Assembly (NCBI RefSeq): GCF_000150275.1
Contig: NW_002060944.1
Span: 6,732,564 to 6,796,563, forward strand
Source: Trichoplax adhaerens
Taxonomy: Eukaryota; Placozoa; Uniplacotomia; Trichoplacea; Trichoplacidae
Length of the DNA stretch: 64,000 nt
Direction of reading: 5' to 3'
The position numbers were made by a program, and so were the translations under genes. The notes below the pieces were generated by a model. It made no database searches. It had not been told where the DNA came from and worked only from the letters and a program-made list of their open reading frames with translations. Shown here in pieces: positions 12,905 through 26,700 of the stretch (its first letter is position 1; every line of letters begins with the position of its first letter).

Positions 12905-13265
12905 ATATTTATAATGGGCGAACACATCAAGATAGTTACTGTCTATAAAAACCTATACATGAAATTCTGAACAATTCTACGTTATTATAAATCCGATAAA
13001 GGGCGAGTATGTCAGGATAGTCACTGTCAATAACAAGGTGTAGATGAAACTCTAAATAATCTTATTTCCTTATAAATTCAATGATAGTACATTAGGCTAG
13101 TAATATAAGTAGCACTGTCAATAACAACAAATATATGTAACTCTGAATAATCTTGTGTCATCATAATCCAAAGATGAACGTGTACATAAGGATAGTCTAT
13201 GTTAATAAAAATAACGACATGAAATTTTGAGTAAGATTAAGTTATTATTATAAATTCATGATGAA
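12905..13265. repeat. Diverged ~90-bp tandem array, about four copies
   Basis: Related blocks begin near 12913, 13001, 13086 and 13175. Each has a GGGCGAxxAxxTxAGGATAG-like start, a CTGTCAATAACAA-like middle and an ATGAAACTCTGAATAATCTT-like end. Copies are heavily mutated. The family differs from the neighbouring ~105-bp array. Confidence 0.65.
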
Positions 13266-13659
13266 CCTCCATAACATCAATATGCGTAGAATAATAGAAC
13301 GTAAAATCCGTTATAATGTAATAAAAATATTAAATCGATCACATAGAGTAAAGTAAATAGCCGTTCAACAGAATAGTTTTCATCAAATAATGATAATTCA
13401 ATATAGAGAAGACGAAAGATTTAAAATATTTATAAGAGTTAACAAAAGTTACGATATAGCTTTCACATCTCATTCGAAGAATAACTAAAAAATTGTACCT
13501 TCCAAATACGAGCAACAGTTGATGCAGTTACACCAAAGCATTGCAGTATATAGTTCAAAAAATAAAGATCGTGCAGATTCGAATCATTTAATGTAGATAA
13601 TATAATATATTAGGTATTATCTGTATACTAACTAAAACAGCACTACCTTGTAAATATTC

Positions 13660-14780
13660 CATGTAAATAAAAATAAAACCATGAAAAATTAGAAATAATG
13701 GTAGGAGTTACTCCATCATAATGAACATTCTAAAATGTCATCTATAGCTACAAATGTTCTTTAAATGCAAATGTAAATAGTAAACAATCTAATTAGAAGC
13801 AGAAGCCATCTGAAAGGGTTGCTCCATCATGTAGTAATAGATATTCTGAAATATCATTTATAGCTAGAACTATTCTTTAAGATAAATATAAATAGTTAAC
13901 AACCTAGCTAAAGTAGAAGCTATCACACAGAGACTAGACTGATACGAAAATATTGCATATGAGTAGAGTATAAACAAAAAATATTTAGTCTAGAGTAAGA
14001 GTTGTCTTTGCTGAGATTATGCCGTATAGAAATTTATCTTCAAGGATAAGTACTTCGTAAAAGTACAGTAACAATATTCAGAAAAATAACCACTTCAGAG
14101 CATCGCGTAAGAATTTTATTTCAAATGTAAATATATTATAAACCATAAACTGGGAAAGCATACAGTTAATTATATCAGATATCACACAGCATTTGAAATA
14201 ATATGAAAAATTTTACTGTTAGTAATAAGTTTTTTCGCAAAAGCAACATATAAACAAAAAGATATCTAATTATGGGCGAGATTTATCGTGTAATATTTGA
14301 TAATAGCATCAAAATTTAGCCTTTAACAATAAATTTAGTCGAAACATAAAGACAGGAAATTATCTAGTCAATAGTGCGATTTACTAACAGTATATGAAAT
14401 ACTATGAAAATCATTTCAACTTTGTATTTTTCCATGAATGTAAAAATACAATTAGAGAAGAAAATTATTTATTCAGAAGGAAGAGCTGTCATATAGCAAT
14501 TAAAATCGATTCGAAATTTTATCCCCAATAGTAAACTTCCCATATCAGGAAAATACACTCTAAACGAAGAAATATTGAATTGAATGTAAAAATTGTGAAG
14601 CGAAGTTGAAATATCATAAAAATTTTATTTTTAACTATCAACTCACAAACAAGTAAAATATACTCTGAATAGAAAATGTCCAATTAAAAGCAAACGATAT
14701 CGTACTACAGTCGAAATACCATCAGAATTTACTTACTGTTATCAACTTCTATACAAGTAAATATAAAAAAGCCTTCTATT
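13660..14780. repeat. Diverged ~105-bp tandem array, about ten copies
   Basis: A block containing AATTTTA(C/T)T followed by a TAGTAATAAxTT-like stretch and CAAGTAAATATA recurs near 14112, 14209, 14313, 14412, 14515, 14621 and 14726, a steady 97-106 bp spacing. Two earlier, better-matched copies carry CTCCATCAT at 13711 and 13822. No open frame crosses the array, so this is not a coding repeat. Confidence 0.7.
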
Positions 14781-14789
14781 AAGAATTAA

Positions 14790-16500
14790 TTATTATTCAA
14801 TTGATGATTCATTTTCGTATTGCTATCGATACCTCTTCAAAATAAAATATCATCATCGACTTAATTTCTGCTAAGTTCTCACTAGTAGGTTAAATAGCAG
14901 CAATAGATATGGGGGGGAATAAAGCACCATCAATGTGTAAAAGTAAACATAAAAAATCGATATTCTGATGGTTTCTATCAATGTATAGCTCATTTTCATA
15001 TTATCATCCATGCTACTAGAGGAAATATTCAAGATTATCAATCTGGTTTTTACTTAACCCTTACTAATTCAAGTAGAAGTAATAGATATAGATGACGAGT
15101 AGAGAATTATCAATACATTAAAGTGAAAGTAATATTTCGCATTTCTTTGCTAACTTTATCCAAGATTATTAATTCGAGATTATTAGTTTGACTTCCGTAA
15201 AACCATTGCTACCAGTTTAAGTGGAAGTCATAAATATAGCTAGTGCAAAAATATCAATTTTATTAAACAATAATAATTGATTTTCTTTACTATCTCTATC
15301 CATTTGTAATAAATTTTCATGTTACCATTCATACTACTTGAGGAATAGTCAAGATTATCAATCTGATTTCCACTGAACCCTTGCTAATTTAAGTAGGAAT
15401 AATAGATATGGAAAATAAGAGAGAATTATCAATGCAATAAAGTGAAAGTAATCGGTGATGTTTCTTTACTAACTCTATCTAGGATTATTAATTCAAATTT
15501 CGCTGAATCATTACGACCAATATAAGTGGAAGTAATAGATACAGATAACTAGTATAAAACTATCAGTTTTATTAAAAAAGTAATAATAGATACGCGTATT
15601 CTTTACCATCTCTATCCATTTTGTGATTTATTTTGAAATTGTCATCTATACAGTTTGAGGAATAACCAAGATTATCAATTGATTTCTGCTAAATTCTTGC
15701 TACCAATTTAAGTAGAAATAGCGGATATAGATAACATGCAGAAAATTACCAACGAATTAAAATTAAAAATAATAATTGATATTCATTACTAGCCCTATCC
15801 ATTTATAATTCGCTTTTATATTCCTCAATGCTTGAGAAAATAGCTAGGACTATCAATTCTATTCCTATTAAATACTTTCTAGTCTAAGTAAAAATGATGG
15901 ATATACAGTAGATAAAAATTAAATATAAAAATTGATATTCTTTACCATCTCTATCTATTCATGATCCATTTTCACGTTACTGTGCATGCTTGAAAAATAG
16001 TAAAGACTATCATTTTGATCTCTATTGAACCTTGCTATAGTTTTAAATAGAAATAATGGATATAGATAACAAGTAGAAAATTAGCAATGAATTACAATGG
16101 AAAATAAAAATTGATTTACTTTGCTATTTCTATCTATTCATGATCCGTTTTCATATTACCATTTGTGCTTGAGGGATAACCCAAATTATTAATTTGGTTT
16201 TCACTGAACCTTGCTTCAAATTCAAATAAAAGTGATGGTACAGATGATAAAATAGGAAATTATCGACGAAAAATGAAGTAATAAATTAATACTCTTTACT
16301 ATTTCCAACCATTTATGATTTCATTTTTATATTGCCATCCATACTGATAGAAGAAATAGCCAAGGTGATTTATTCGAATTCCCTTGAACCCTTCACATCA
16401 ATTCAAATAAAAGCATCGATAATAAGTTGAGAATAAGCTTTGCTTAAAAATGAAAATAAAAATTGATATTCTTTACTATTCGTCGATCATCATTCTTGAT
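14790..16500. repeat. Diverged ~170-bp tandem array, about ten copies
   Basis: The unit has the recurring order CTTTACTATCTCTATCCATTT, TTTTCATATTACCATCCATGC, GAGGAATAGCCAAGATTATCAAT, TGAACCCTTGCTAATTTAAGT, then ATAGATATAGATAAC. The CTATCCATTT element recurs near 15297, 15617, 15796, 15951, 16131 and 16307. In 15000-15620, full units alternate with shortened ones that lack the CATTTTCATATTACC part, making a ~320-bp higher-order period. All copies are strongly diverged. Confidence 0.78.
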
Positions 16501-19500
16501 TTACACCTGTATACATATTACATATTGTAGTATAGAGGGGTGGATTGTATTCAATAGATAATATTATTCATTTTATTGATTAATACAATAGACAAAAATA
16601 TTGATAGATTATTCAAGTCCGTTATCAAGAGCCTCTTTATTGGCTGATGTGTTATGCTTAAAATGTCATTATCTGTCATAGTTAGGATTGATAAATAATA
16701 ATATCTGAGCCCATGACTAGGATGGATGGTCTATAAAGAGACAGGGATCTATTTCGACACATCCATTGATACTTAGGTATAAATACATTGAAATTGTTGA
16801 TGATTTGAAGATTTGTCTACTTCTATTTATCATCCTGTCGAAAAGTATTAGTCCATCTCTTACAATCCATTATATAATCTAACGACATCGATTTCAATTG
16901 CCTTACCTGTACGGACATTTATTCCTAAATTGATTTGCCTGAAGCTAAAGGATGAACATTAACTGTAACATTGTTCTATGACTACATGTAGAACTTAAGC
17001 TCGATCGCGATCAGTCGAAAATAAAAAGTTGAAAGACTGGTAAAGAGGTGATTACTATATTGATTGGATAAGTAAAAAGCGATAAATTATTACTAAACTT
17101 GCAACAAGCCACGGAAAGATACCTTAACAACTTGTTCTATCTGTTATCAAGCGACTTAAACCATGGTTGAAATAAATTAAAGATATCAGTACCCATTTAA
17201 AAGGAAAGAATAAGATTATAATAGAATTCGTCTATGGTCATGTCTAATCTACTTTTAAGTAAACAAGGTTAACAATTTGATAGACGCTTGAATCAATACT
17301 CCTATTTCGCCATTTGCAATAGGTATCGATATACCAATCCAAGAGATAAAAAAATCATTTTAAAGGTATGATCATAAATTTAATAGCTAAATTGACGTTA
17401 AAACTTAGACTAAAGAGCGTAAATATTACACAAATATAATCAGTCTACAAACAACATTAATACTAAATCCCTTATTTATAATTAAACGAGCACTTAGTAA
17501 TCTGAATAAGAATAGTACTCCTCCATTTTTCCTTTCCTCCTTGCTTAACAAAAATAAAACTAAAATAATACTATTTTGAAGCAACAATCAATGTTCTTCA
17601 TTGGTTTATTGCCGTAAAATTTTTTATACTTCTTATTTGGATATCTCTAATGCAGCTATAAACGAGCGCATCCAATCCCGGTATAAGTAAACTTTAGAAA
17701 TGATGATGTGCTATTCTAACAACTACATGATCTGTTTGTTGAAGAGAAAATATTTTTCTATCTATTGATTTATTTCTTCTTAAAGCTTTAAGGGGTTTTA
17801 GTACTATTCTATGATCTTGTGTAGATATACTACTAATAATTTTCTTCGACATTTATGCATTGATTAGGCTATAAGATTAGAGTGTTGTTCAAGCCAACAG
17901 TAAACTTTTATCAATTCTTTATCATCATGAATCCTTGTCAATCGGAAGATAAAGCACATCATTCTCGCTATAAAAAAGTTCGTTTCTCCACTAATTTGAC
18001 TAACTGCAAACGTTTCAAAAGCAATAACCAAAAAGAACCAACTCAAGATGATGGTAAGTGAATATGAGAATGGACATAATCCATCTATTTAATCTTCTTC
18101 TTTGGATCTACTCTTTCGGTAAAAATGGAAGAGTTACAATCTACGATCATCATAAAGAGTAAGATGATCTATAATTTTTGTTCATTTTTTGCCTAAAGAT
18201 TTTAATAGCTAGGTAACTAAACCCAGTTTGATTTTTTAAACTTTCATGATAACTACGAATTGGAATATAATCTATGATCGATAGGCAATACCACCTACTA
18301 TTTTCTAATTTTCTGAGTCAATGACTACAATATCCAAATAAGTAAATCTATTGAAATTTTATGACTACCAAGACAAATACATTTTAATGACCCTTATAGC
18401 ATAGCTAGTTGTCATTATTTTTTAATCTCTTCTATCCAAGCGATAGACTATCCTTCCGATAATATTAAATCAATTTTATAGGGATCAAGATAACTCTCTT
18501 TTCAACAGGAGGGTTAACGGCTTAAGGGCAATTTAGAAAAAGAAAGAACATCTTTATAAGTAAGTTAAAAGTGGATCGACTTCCTATGCTATAGTATTGT
18601 TTTTGATAAAGATGGTGGTTTCAAATTGACCTTACAAGTTAATTTAAGGGCTCTAATAGATTGCTGATCATATTCAAATTGATCATATCATGGAATAGAA
18701 TAAACAGCCCAGATATTCTTGCCTTGATCATCTCCAATATTCTTATCACTATACTTAGGATTACCCTTTAATCCATGAAATTATATTCAATGAATTATCA
18801 TAAAATAGAAGACAAGACTCTCTTTCTCTCTCTCTCTTCCTTTAACTTGCTCTTGCTGTCTATCATATCTATGTTTGTATCAAGGATGCTTCCTTACTCT
18901 TTTCTTGTTATTGTGCTGAAAGTCAAGAAAAGTTTTTCTCCAATAATTATACCCTGTAGATGTAAGAGCTTTGTGGCTGTCATTGATCCTCTCACTGAAA
19001 ATGACAGAAATAAGGAAAACTCTTATGTTAGGGAAAAATTTTTTCCAAAACCTAATCCTATCAGCCAACGAGAAATAAGACAAGATTGTCAATTTTGTTT
19101 TATGTTTACTATTTTTCTATCTAGTCTGCTTATTTAATCTGTGTTTAATTTTATTTACTAAGCATAAGTTACTGTAGTCATTTTAACCTACTTTTATCGT
19201 TTTCATTTCAATTCAATAAATAGTAAAGAAATGATTTTTCTTGTCTACAGCGAGAATTATTAGTCGAAATAGTTTAAATCAGCTAATAATTACTTTTATG
19301 AAATTGACTGGCTCTTTCAATACTAGTACAATTGAAAATGGAACATAACTATAGCGATAATATAATTTAATTTAGCCTGTATAACAAGTAGGGATTCATT
19401 TTCTATATCACATTTTACACTCCTACTCATTTTGTCTGAAAGCTGTCCAATAGACATTTGGATGGCACAACTGATATATGCCGTAGTGACAAGCACCTTT

Positions 19501-19959
19501 CTCAAGTGAATAACGATAGCTTTCCTATCTTCCGTTTATTAACACCTAAGATTGGTAAAGTCGAAAGCAATTGGATAACATCCGCATTATTCAAAATAGC
19601 TCTGTGTACTTTTGAAAAATGACATTTTTTTCAATACTTTTACCCTGGTTAGAGTTTAAATGGATAGCAAGGGGTATTAATGCTATCCATATTTTAGGGA
19701 AACCACCTATTTTACTCTATTTCTATCATAAAAATCTTGCCATATCAGCTATATTCCATAACTTAATTGATTTTATGAAATCGATTATAGTGCGGTAGTC
19801 ATGCCTATGATTTATTCGGGTTTTTTATAAATCTCATATTCCTTTCCTACCTTCTATATTGATTATTTGGGCAATTAATTTCTATTATATTGATGAGTAT
19901 TTTGGGTTCATAGCTCAGAAAAAGAATTACAAATATGAAATAATTTATCTTCACCTTTA
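16501..19959. other. Gene-desert segment, no supported gene
   Basis: AT-rich, with a CT-rich microsatellite at about 18817-18840. Faint similarity among 17800, 18140 and 18260 (versions of AATCTATGATC followed by ACTACTATTTTCT) hints at another decayed array. The 120-codon frame at 18775-19137 (+) is opposed by a 70-codon minus-strand frame and shows no domain. Frames of this length are expected about once by chance in a desert of this size and composition. Confidence 0.5.
18817..18840. repeat. CT-rich microsatellite
   Basis: Imperfect (CT)n run of about 24 bp. Simple low-complexity sequence. Confidence 0.75.
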
Positions 19960-21000
19960 TCCTAAAAGCAATCAAACCTCCGATGAATTTAGACTTATTT
20001 TACCTTTCGATTTACTGGAGAATATGAAATGTCTTCCTAATTGATCCTGACTTTTAACTTCTCACTCCATCATTAAAATTTATTATATTCCAAGCGTCTT
20101 TATAATACTGATTACGCTGAAAGTATTGCTATAGTTCTGACAGCAATACATGGCTTACAATTAGACAAGAACGACACGTATACACTAATCAATAATATCT
20201 TACCCCTTACGACAATCAGACTCAGATGAATTTAGACTAATTTTATCTTTAGACTTATCGAAGATAAATGAATATATTCCTAAGAATTTATTACATTTTA
20301 AACTCTTCTCTACCGTCAATAGGTAGAAAATATTGCTCTATCTCAGTCGATTATTCATGGCTTGAAAATATAGGAGAACTACTCGAATAAAGTAATCAAT
20401 AATATCTCTTATGCTACATTATTGATAAGTAGAAAGGTTTGCTAAAATTTCGACCTGTTATCTATGACTTGCTCTTTTGGTTTACAGGGAAAAAATTGAA
20501 TATCTTTCGAACAGATTATAGCTTTCAACTACTTACTCAATCATTCAATCCCTAGCATTCTAAACTCTACCATACCATTGATACGCAGAAAAATATCACC
20601 ATTTCTCCGATAGGAGTTTATGCCTTAAAACTACGCGGGAATGACGTGAATAATAATGATTCTGGCTTTTATAGCTCTATTATCAAACTCCACTGGACTA
20701 TCAATAGGCAGAAAGAGTTGCAATATTTCCGATAAGTGTCCATGACTTAAAATTATACTAGAATGATACGAATAAAATAATTTGTTTATCTCTATCTTAG
20801 TCCTTATGTGACAATCAGATTTTAATGAGTTTAGATTTATTTTGTCTTTTCGATGACTGGAAACAACTGGATATATTCCCCACTGGTGATCACTTTTAAC
20901 TTCCTATTCTATCTTTAAAATTCGTCAAAATTTTCTGCACTATCTATAGACAGGGATAAGTTATAGCAACTTTGATTACAGCTTCTATCCGTTGTCACAC
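19960..21000. repeat. Diverged tandem array, ~120/240-bp period
   Basis: The phrase TCAATAGGCAGAAAxxxTTGC recurs near 20115, 20320, 20433, 20580, 20703 and 20946. A second phrase, GATGAATTTAGACTTATTTTATCTTT followed by TGAATATATTCC, recurs near 19983, 20226 and 20819. The two alternate irregularly, as expected from a composite repeat that has lost pieces. Confidence 0.65.
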
Positions 21001-21504
21001 TTCTTCCCTTACTTTCATGCTATAAATGCGCTATTCTACCTTAAGGGCATTGATAAACAGTATCTATTGCAATTGTTCTTAGACGTAACGTGTTAAAGCT
21101 AACATTAGATTTTTGTTCGAAAATAAATGAAACTGTCTTATTGAATAGTTTATCTCCGGTATTTTTCTATGAGTGTTTGGATACTATGATCATAGTTTTC
21201 ATTCACAGAATCAATATCTCTTCGTAGTCTTGCCATGATCGAAGGGTATTTGCCAATTTAATTGTTTTACAAGTGAAAAAAAACTCATAAAGAAGTTGCA
21301 ATTTTTTTATTCTATTTCAATCTGTTTATGATGGATTTGGAAAATTATTTCAAGATTAAATTTAATAAATCGTCTCTAATGAATAACTTCACCTTAAATC
21401 TGTGATTTCTATTACATTTTTAAATCTAAAATGCTCGCTTGTCCTCCATACTATCCATTTCTTCGTATCGGCTATTTGGGATAGTTAATTTAGCTCATTA
21501 ATAT

Positions 21505-22270
21505 ACAAGATGTTCAATTTCTAGATTGCGATCAAGCTGCACAACTCTTCTAACCCTATCAGTACATTTAATGCTATTAATAGCTTCATATGATTATAAA
21601 ATACTGATTAGACAAGGACATGTAATTTCAATTTAACCCTCAAAGCATCTGTATTTTATCACTATGTCATCCAGTACTTTAATTCTTCTTTAAGTGATTT
21701 TGATATGCTAAAGGATAAGAATACATCGATTTCTCGCTTGCATCACTTACAGAGTCTACATCCTTTATCATTATGTGAGCTCAACAATTCAGACCACTTT
21801 TTTCTACGATCGTAAATGTCATGATTAGATGCTGAATGCTGTTCCAAGCAGTTATTGTCATTCTACGTAAAAGAGAAAATACTTCAAGTATTCTAAGAAG
21901 ATCTAGATGTTCAATTTTTGGCTTACGATCAATCTTTGAAACTCTTCTAACCTATCAGTATATTTAATGTTATTAATGATTTTTCCATGCGATCATAAAA
22001 TAAGGATTAGACAGGGACATGCAATTTCAGGCTTCAAGTTTAAATGATGATGATTTGCTAAAGGATAAGGATGTATTGATTTCTCGCTTGCTACAACCCT
22101 AACAGAGTCTACATTTTTTATCATAATAGGAGCTCAATAATTCAAACTACTTCCTTATACAATCATAAATGTCATAATTAAATGCTAAAAGCTACTTAAA
22201 GCAGTTATTGTCCATTCTATTTAAAAGAAGAAATACTTCAATTATTTTGACAAGATCTAGATATTTAATC
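21505..22270. repeat. Two-copy direct repeat, ~396 and ~354 bp
   Basis: AGATGTTCAATTT at 21509 and 21905 opens two long parallel copies that share TCAGTACATTTAATG-, GATTTCTCGCTTGC-, ACAGAGTCTACAT- and GCAGTTATTGTC-type blocks in the same order. A third copy start appears at 22259 and fades out. The second copy is about 40 bp shorter, through internal deletion. Confidence 0.82.
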
Positions 22271-23405
22271 AGCAATATAAATATAAATCAGATGAAAGGA
22301 TGGCATGTTTTCAAAAAGAGTTGAGTCTTCTTACCCCTCGGGTGCTTTTCTTGCGGGACACTATCTAGTCAATAGTTAAATTTCAACACAAAGTAATATC
22401 TGGATAAAAACCTTTCTGCTTAATCTAATCTGCGATACGTAGACCTTTTCTTACAGTTCTTGAAGCTATTGTCGGCAAATTTTTAAATACTTATTAGATT
22501 TCATCTGAATCCTATATTTCGTTAAGCAATCAATATTTATAAGAATAAAAACGACGCTGATCATTCGATTGAATATAATGTAGAAAAAATTTATCCGGGC
22601 TAAATCTAGTACATTTCGTAAAATAGATGATAAATTTATAATACGGCTCATAAAACAGTTACCAGGTAGAATAATCTAATGTATCTTTAGGCTTAAACTT
22701 TAAAGATGGGATAATGCGTTATTTTAGATTAAAGGTAAAGATAAAACGAAAGAACCATCATATATGGTTTGTTAATATATTTAAAGCATAATTCAGAAAT
22801 AATAACAGCTTTCTTGGGATAGCCAGTCGAACTTTTTTATCTTTTAAGTTCAAGTAATGTAAAAAACTTTCAGGTGCGATCTGACGCTTTTAATTCTACC
22901 TCAGAAATAGCCATAATTTTTGGTATATAATCAGTATTATCTTACGTGAATTTGATTAAAGAAATAGACTTCCTAGCATATTATTCATTTTGAATCTAAA
23001 GTACTGTAGAAAATCCATCAAATACGGTATAAATTAAGAGATCTTCAGCTATTTTCCAGAAAATAACCTTAACCTAGCACATTCTAAGAACATCTCAGAA
23101 ATGATAAATATTTTCATGACTAAAGATAAAGGATTTTGTAGAGAAGAAATTCTTAATAGCGAATAGCTGCTTCTATTCACAATGGCACTCTAATAGATAA
23201 GCTTTCGAATGAAGGTAGAAATAAAGAGGTTTTAAAGGAGTCCTCGGCTCTTTTATAATAGCACAATTAAGGAATTAAGAGGAAACTATTTACTCACAAT
23301 TATGCATCAGTCATACAGACTTTTACTTTAGTTTTATAGTATCCAGCCATATATGTAATTTATAATTGAATCACCCATCTAATTCATCAATTTTTAAATT
23401 GCATT
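22271..23405. other. Gene-desert segment, no supported gene
   Basis: AT-rich sequence with no exon-like frame and no clear repeat. The 61-codon minus-strand frame at 22466-22651 has no recognisable content. Confidence 0.5.
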
Positions 23406-23730
23406 AGTAAAATTCATTTTATCGGTACAATCGCGACGGTCTATACAAGTATGTTCTAACTAGATCCATTAGATGAATTGGATAAGCCCTCAGATAAATT
23501 GGAGTGAAGTTTTGAAACGTAAGGAAATAAATTACTAGTCTTGGGTACTTTTAGCAATATCTGCTCAAATCCATTTTATTGGTATAATTATGATGACCTA
23601 CATAAGTATGTGCTAATTAGATGCATTTAATGGAGTAAATATTTCGTCAGACAAATTGGAATGGAGCTTAAAAATATAAAAAATAAATTATCAAGCTTGG
23701 GTACTTTAATAATAACTATGATTATGAGGA
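23406..23730. repeat. Two-copy direct repeat, ~166 bp
   Basis: AATTCATTTTATCGGTACAAT at 23411 and AATCCATTTTATTGGTATAAT at 23577 open two copies. Both continue through CTACATAAGTATG-, TAGATxCATT-, CAGAxAAATTGGA- and CTTGGGTACTTT-type blocks in the same order. Confidence 0.8.
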
Positions 23731-26700
23731 CTTTGAAGAGCCGTTCTTCTATGATAATACGCAGGGAAGAAGAGTATAGTTACGAGTCTGTCGATAATAA
23801 GTAAAAACGGTGATGTATCTTCCATATTTGATATACACAAAATCTGACGAAATTGTACAATAAACTGAGAGAAATACTTCATCAATCAATTTCTCTGTTT
23901 GACTTATTCATGAAAATTCGAAAGTAAATGCTTGCTATGCAACGTCATATGCGTTACCTGATCTTTTTATACCATCATTTAATCATTAAGTTAGTCGTTT
24001 ATTCATTTATAGCTTGAATTAGTCCAGAACAAAGTCGAAAACTATGTAGCATTTATACATTTACGCTGATTGAAGTTGAGCTTTCGTATACTTGATTACC
24101 GTATCGTAACTATCACTAATAATACAAATTTCATTACTAAATATCGCATATAAATCTCTCTCTAACTTGGCAGAAAGTAATCTAAAAGAAAGTGATTAGC
24201 GAAGGTTAATTGTTGCAGCCAGTCATCTGACTTAAACACCGTAAGCATGAACAATAAAATACCTAGTTAGGAAATAGGGACCATATATCTTATGCATTAA
24301 TTGAAATAGAACTTAAGAAAAGGCATAAATCAAATTACTGCAGATTAATAGCTGTATTTGACTTAGCTATATGAACTTGAACAATATCAAAATGAGCTAA
24401 ACCTAGATAGTATCCACATCGAAGTTTTAAGCCATCTGAAAAGGGTGCATGTAAGAAAATGGACGTATCAAATCACGATAATAGTAAATTCTGCCAATTT
24501 TAGTCCGCTAACAGTTAGTTCACTTTGTTCATATCCTTCTATATCTTATAAGAAACAATGGATAGCTGCTAAAACTATAAGTTTTTGAATGGCCAATAAC
24601 TCTGAACGACAGCCACAATAACATTGATTAAACAATCAACGAATGAATAGAATGCTGTCATAAAAGTTTAAATTACCTTCCTGTAAAAGCAATCTCAATT
24701 CTGTTTGTTGCCAGAAGTAGTAAATTCGGACAAATAAAACTATGAATCCACACAATTCATTCAATTTTAATGATTCTACGGTACTAGTCATTAGCCACGT
24801 TGCAGTAATAAATGATAATTTTATTAACTATATATTTATACCTTATGCAATCTAAATCTACACGTTTCCCATACGGGCACAGGGTAAGAATAACTAGTAT
24901 ACTGTATATGCGTATTTATGTGCATATAAGTAGCAGTAGAAAGTATAATCGAAAGCTCCCCTCAATGTCATACTGATTGATTACCGTGGGCGCTTTGTGA
25001 AGATAAATGTAGTGGTTTACTTATTATACTGGTAATCGAAGCATTTATTGAACAATATACAGCATAGCTAGCTCCATAACAGATTCAATTAATACCTATC
25101 GCAATTTAGATCATACGATTGTGTTCATAGTTCTTATGAAATGTGCCTAAATGCGAGATAGAAATTATTAATTTCTTATTTGACATCGCCTAGGAGATCA
25201 GACATTGCTTATTGTTTAGACACAAGATTTCGATGAGATGCAGTAACATTATCTCAGAATAGGACATTGGCGGCCATTATTGACTCTAATGTAGACACAA
25301 ATTCTATGATACATAAAAGGAGAATTATTCTGTAATAAACCTATCCATCTTATGTTTGGAAAATAAATTTGATTCACAATTGCAGTTAATTAAACCTATG
25401 TGAATTGCCTATAAGACTATAATAATGCTTTCTCCATATGATAATCGTCTGCATAGGATCGAATGACAAAGTTTTTCAGTCCAATTCTTTCCAGGAAATT
25501 GAATTACGATATGCTTGGAATATTTTTATTGTAATGGCCTAGTAATAATTACATTATTAACGTTTTTCCGCTAAATGGTGTTAACTGTTTTCCTTACTGA
25601 ACAACATAATCGGAAAGCCTTCTATTATTATTGTACTTTTGTATATACATGAACTTATTTAGATTTCTTTCGTGACCTCCAGTTCATTTCCACATATTAT
25701 TTATACGCATGCATGCAAACTATTCAATCATTGAGAATATAATAAGTAATCTTTAAAGTTGACAAATAAGAGAAGATAGATCAACATATTTATTAATTAA
25801 AACTAAGCCATCGGCACCATGTAGTGTTTTATGATGCTTCATACTTACATTTTAAAAGATTTTAGAGCAACCAGCTTTATAAATTTTTACTTTATTCAAG
25901 CATAAATTATAATTTTACCTTGAGAAACTATCTTAAATCATATGTTGTCTGCTACTAGTATAATAGGAATTCAATTTGAGAATTGTATGCTGATTGCAAT
26001 GCTACAGTTACTGCAGCGACAACAGCTAATCATTTTAGGGCAAGAAACTACTCTTAATCAATAAGTGTGTGATTTTTATCACAGTAAGTATTTATATAAT
26101 GAAAATTATTAGTTAGTTTTACTGTAGTAGAGAGTAGTAAGGGTGATAGATAAATAATCATTCATGGAAATAATTGACCTTAAATAACTTTAATTCAATT
26201 TATATTATCAACGTAAATTTAGGTATAAGTACGATAAGCCTGCAGTAGGAATATGGCAGCAGAAACTCTAACCAATGTTAGGGAAACAATCCTTAAATTA
26301 CAGGATAATTAATTATCTCTGTTATCACCGCTTAAATTATGAGAACAGCGAAATTGCCTTAGCAGCAATGATACTTAATGATCCTAGGATGAGAGATAAT
26401 TTTAAACTAAAACGCCACTCATATTTTTTTATTACTTTAATAATAATTGATAAATACTAGCTTGCTGTAGCAACGTGTAGCAGTCAAGGCAAATATTCAT
26501 TATATGACAAAAAAATTTATCCTTAATTATACGTTATCCGTTATCTAAGTATATAAATCTTTATGATTATAATATAGGCTTGAACTATGAGGATTGCATA
26601 CATGAGTATGCTAACTATAGGTACATGCTTAGAGCAACGACGATGATTAATCAATTTGATAAATTATTTTCAAGTGTATTTACAGTGCATAACCGTCGCA

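Noticed and set aside
13577-13590. AGATTCGAATCATTT as a possible tRNA B-box
   Set aside because: No A-box or foldable acceptor and anticodon arms at the right distances.
18775-19137. 120-codon frame, the longest in the desert
   Set aside because: No domain, I/L/S/F-rich chance-like composition, and an overlapping 70-codon frame on the other strand. By my estimate about one frame this long is expected by chance in ~41 kb at this composition.
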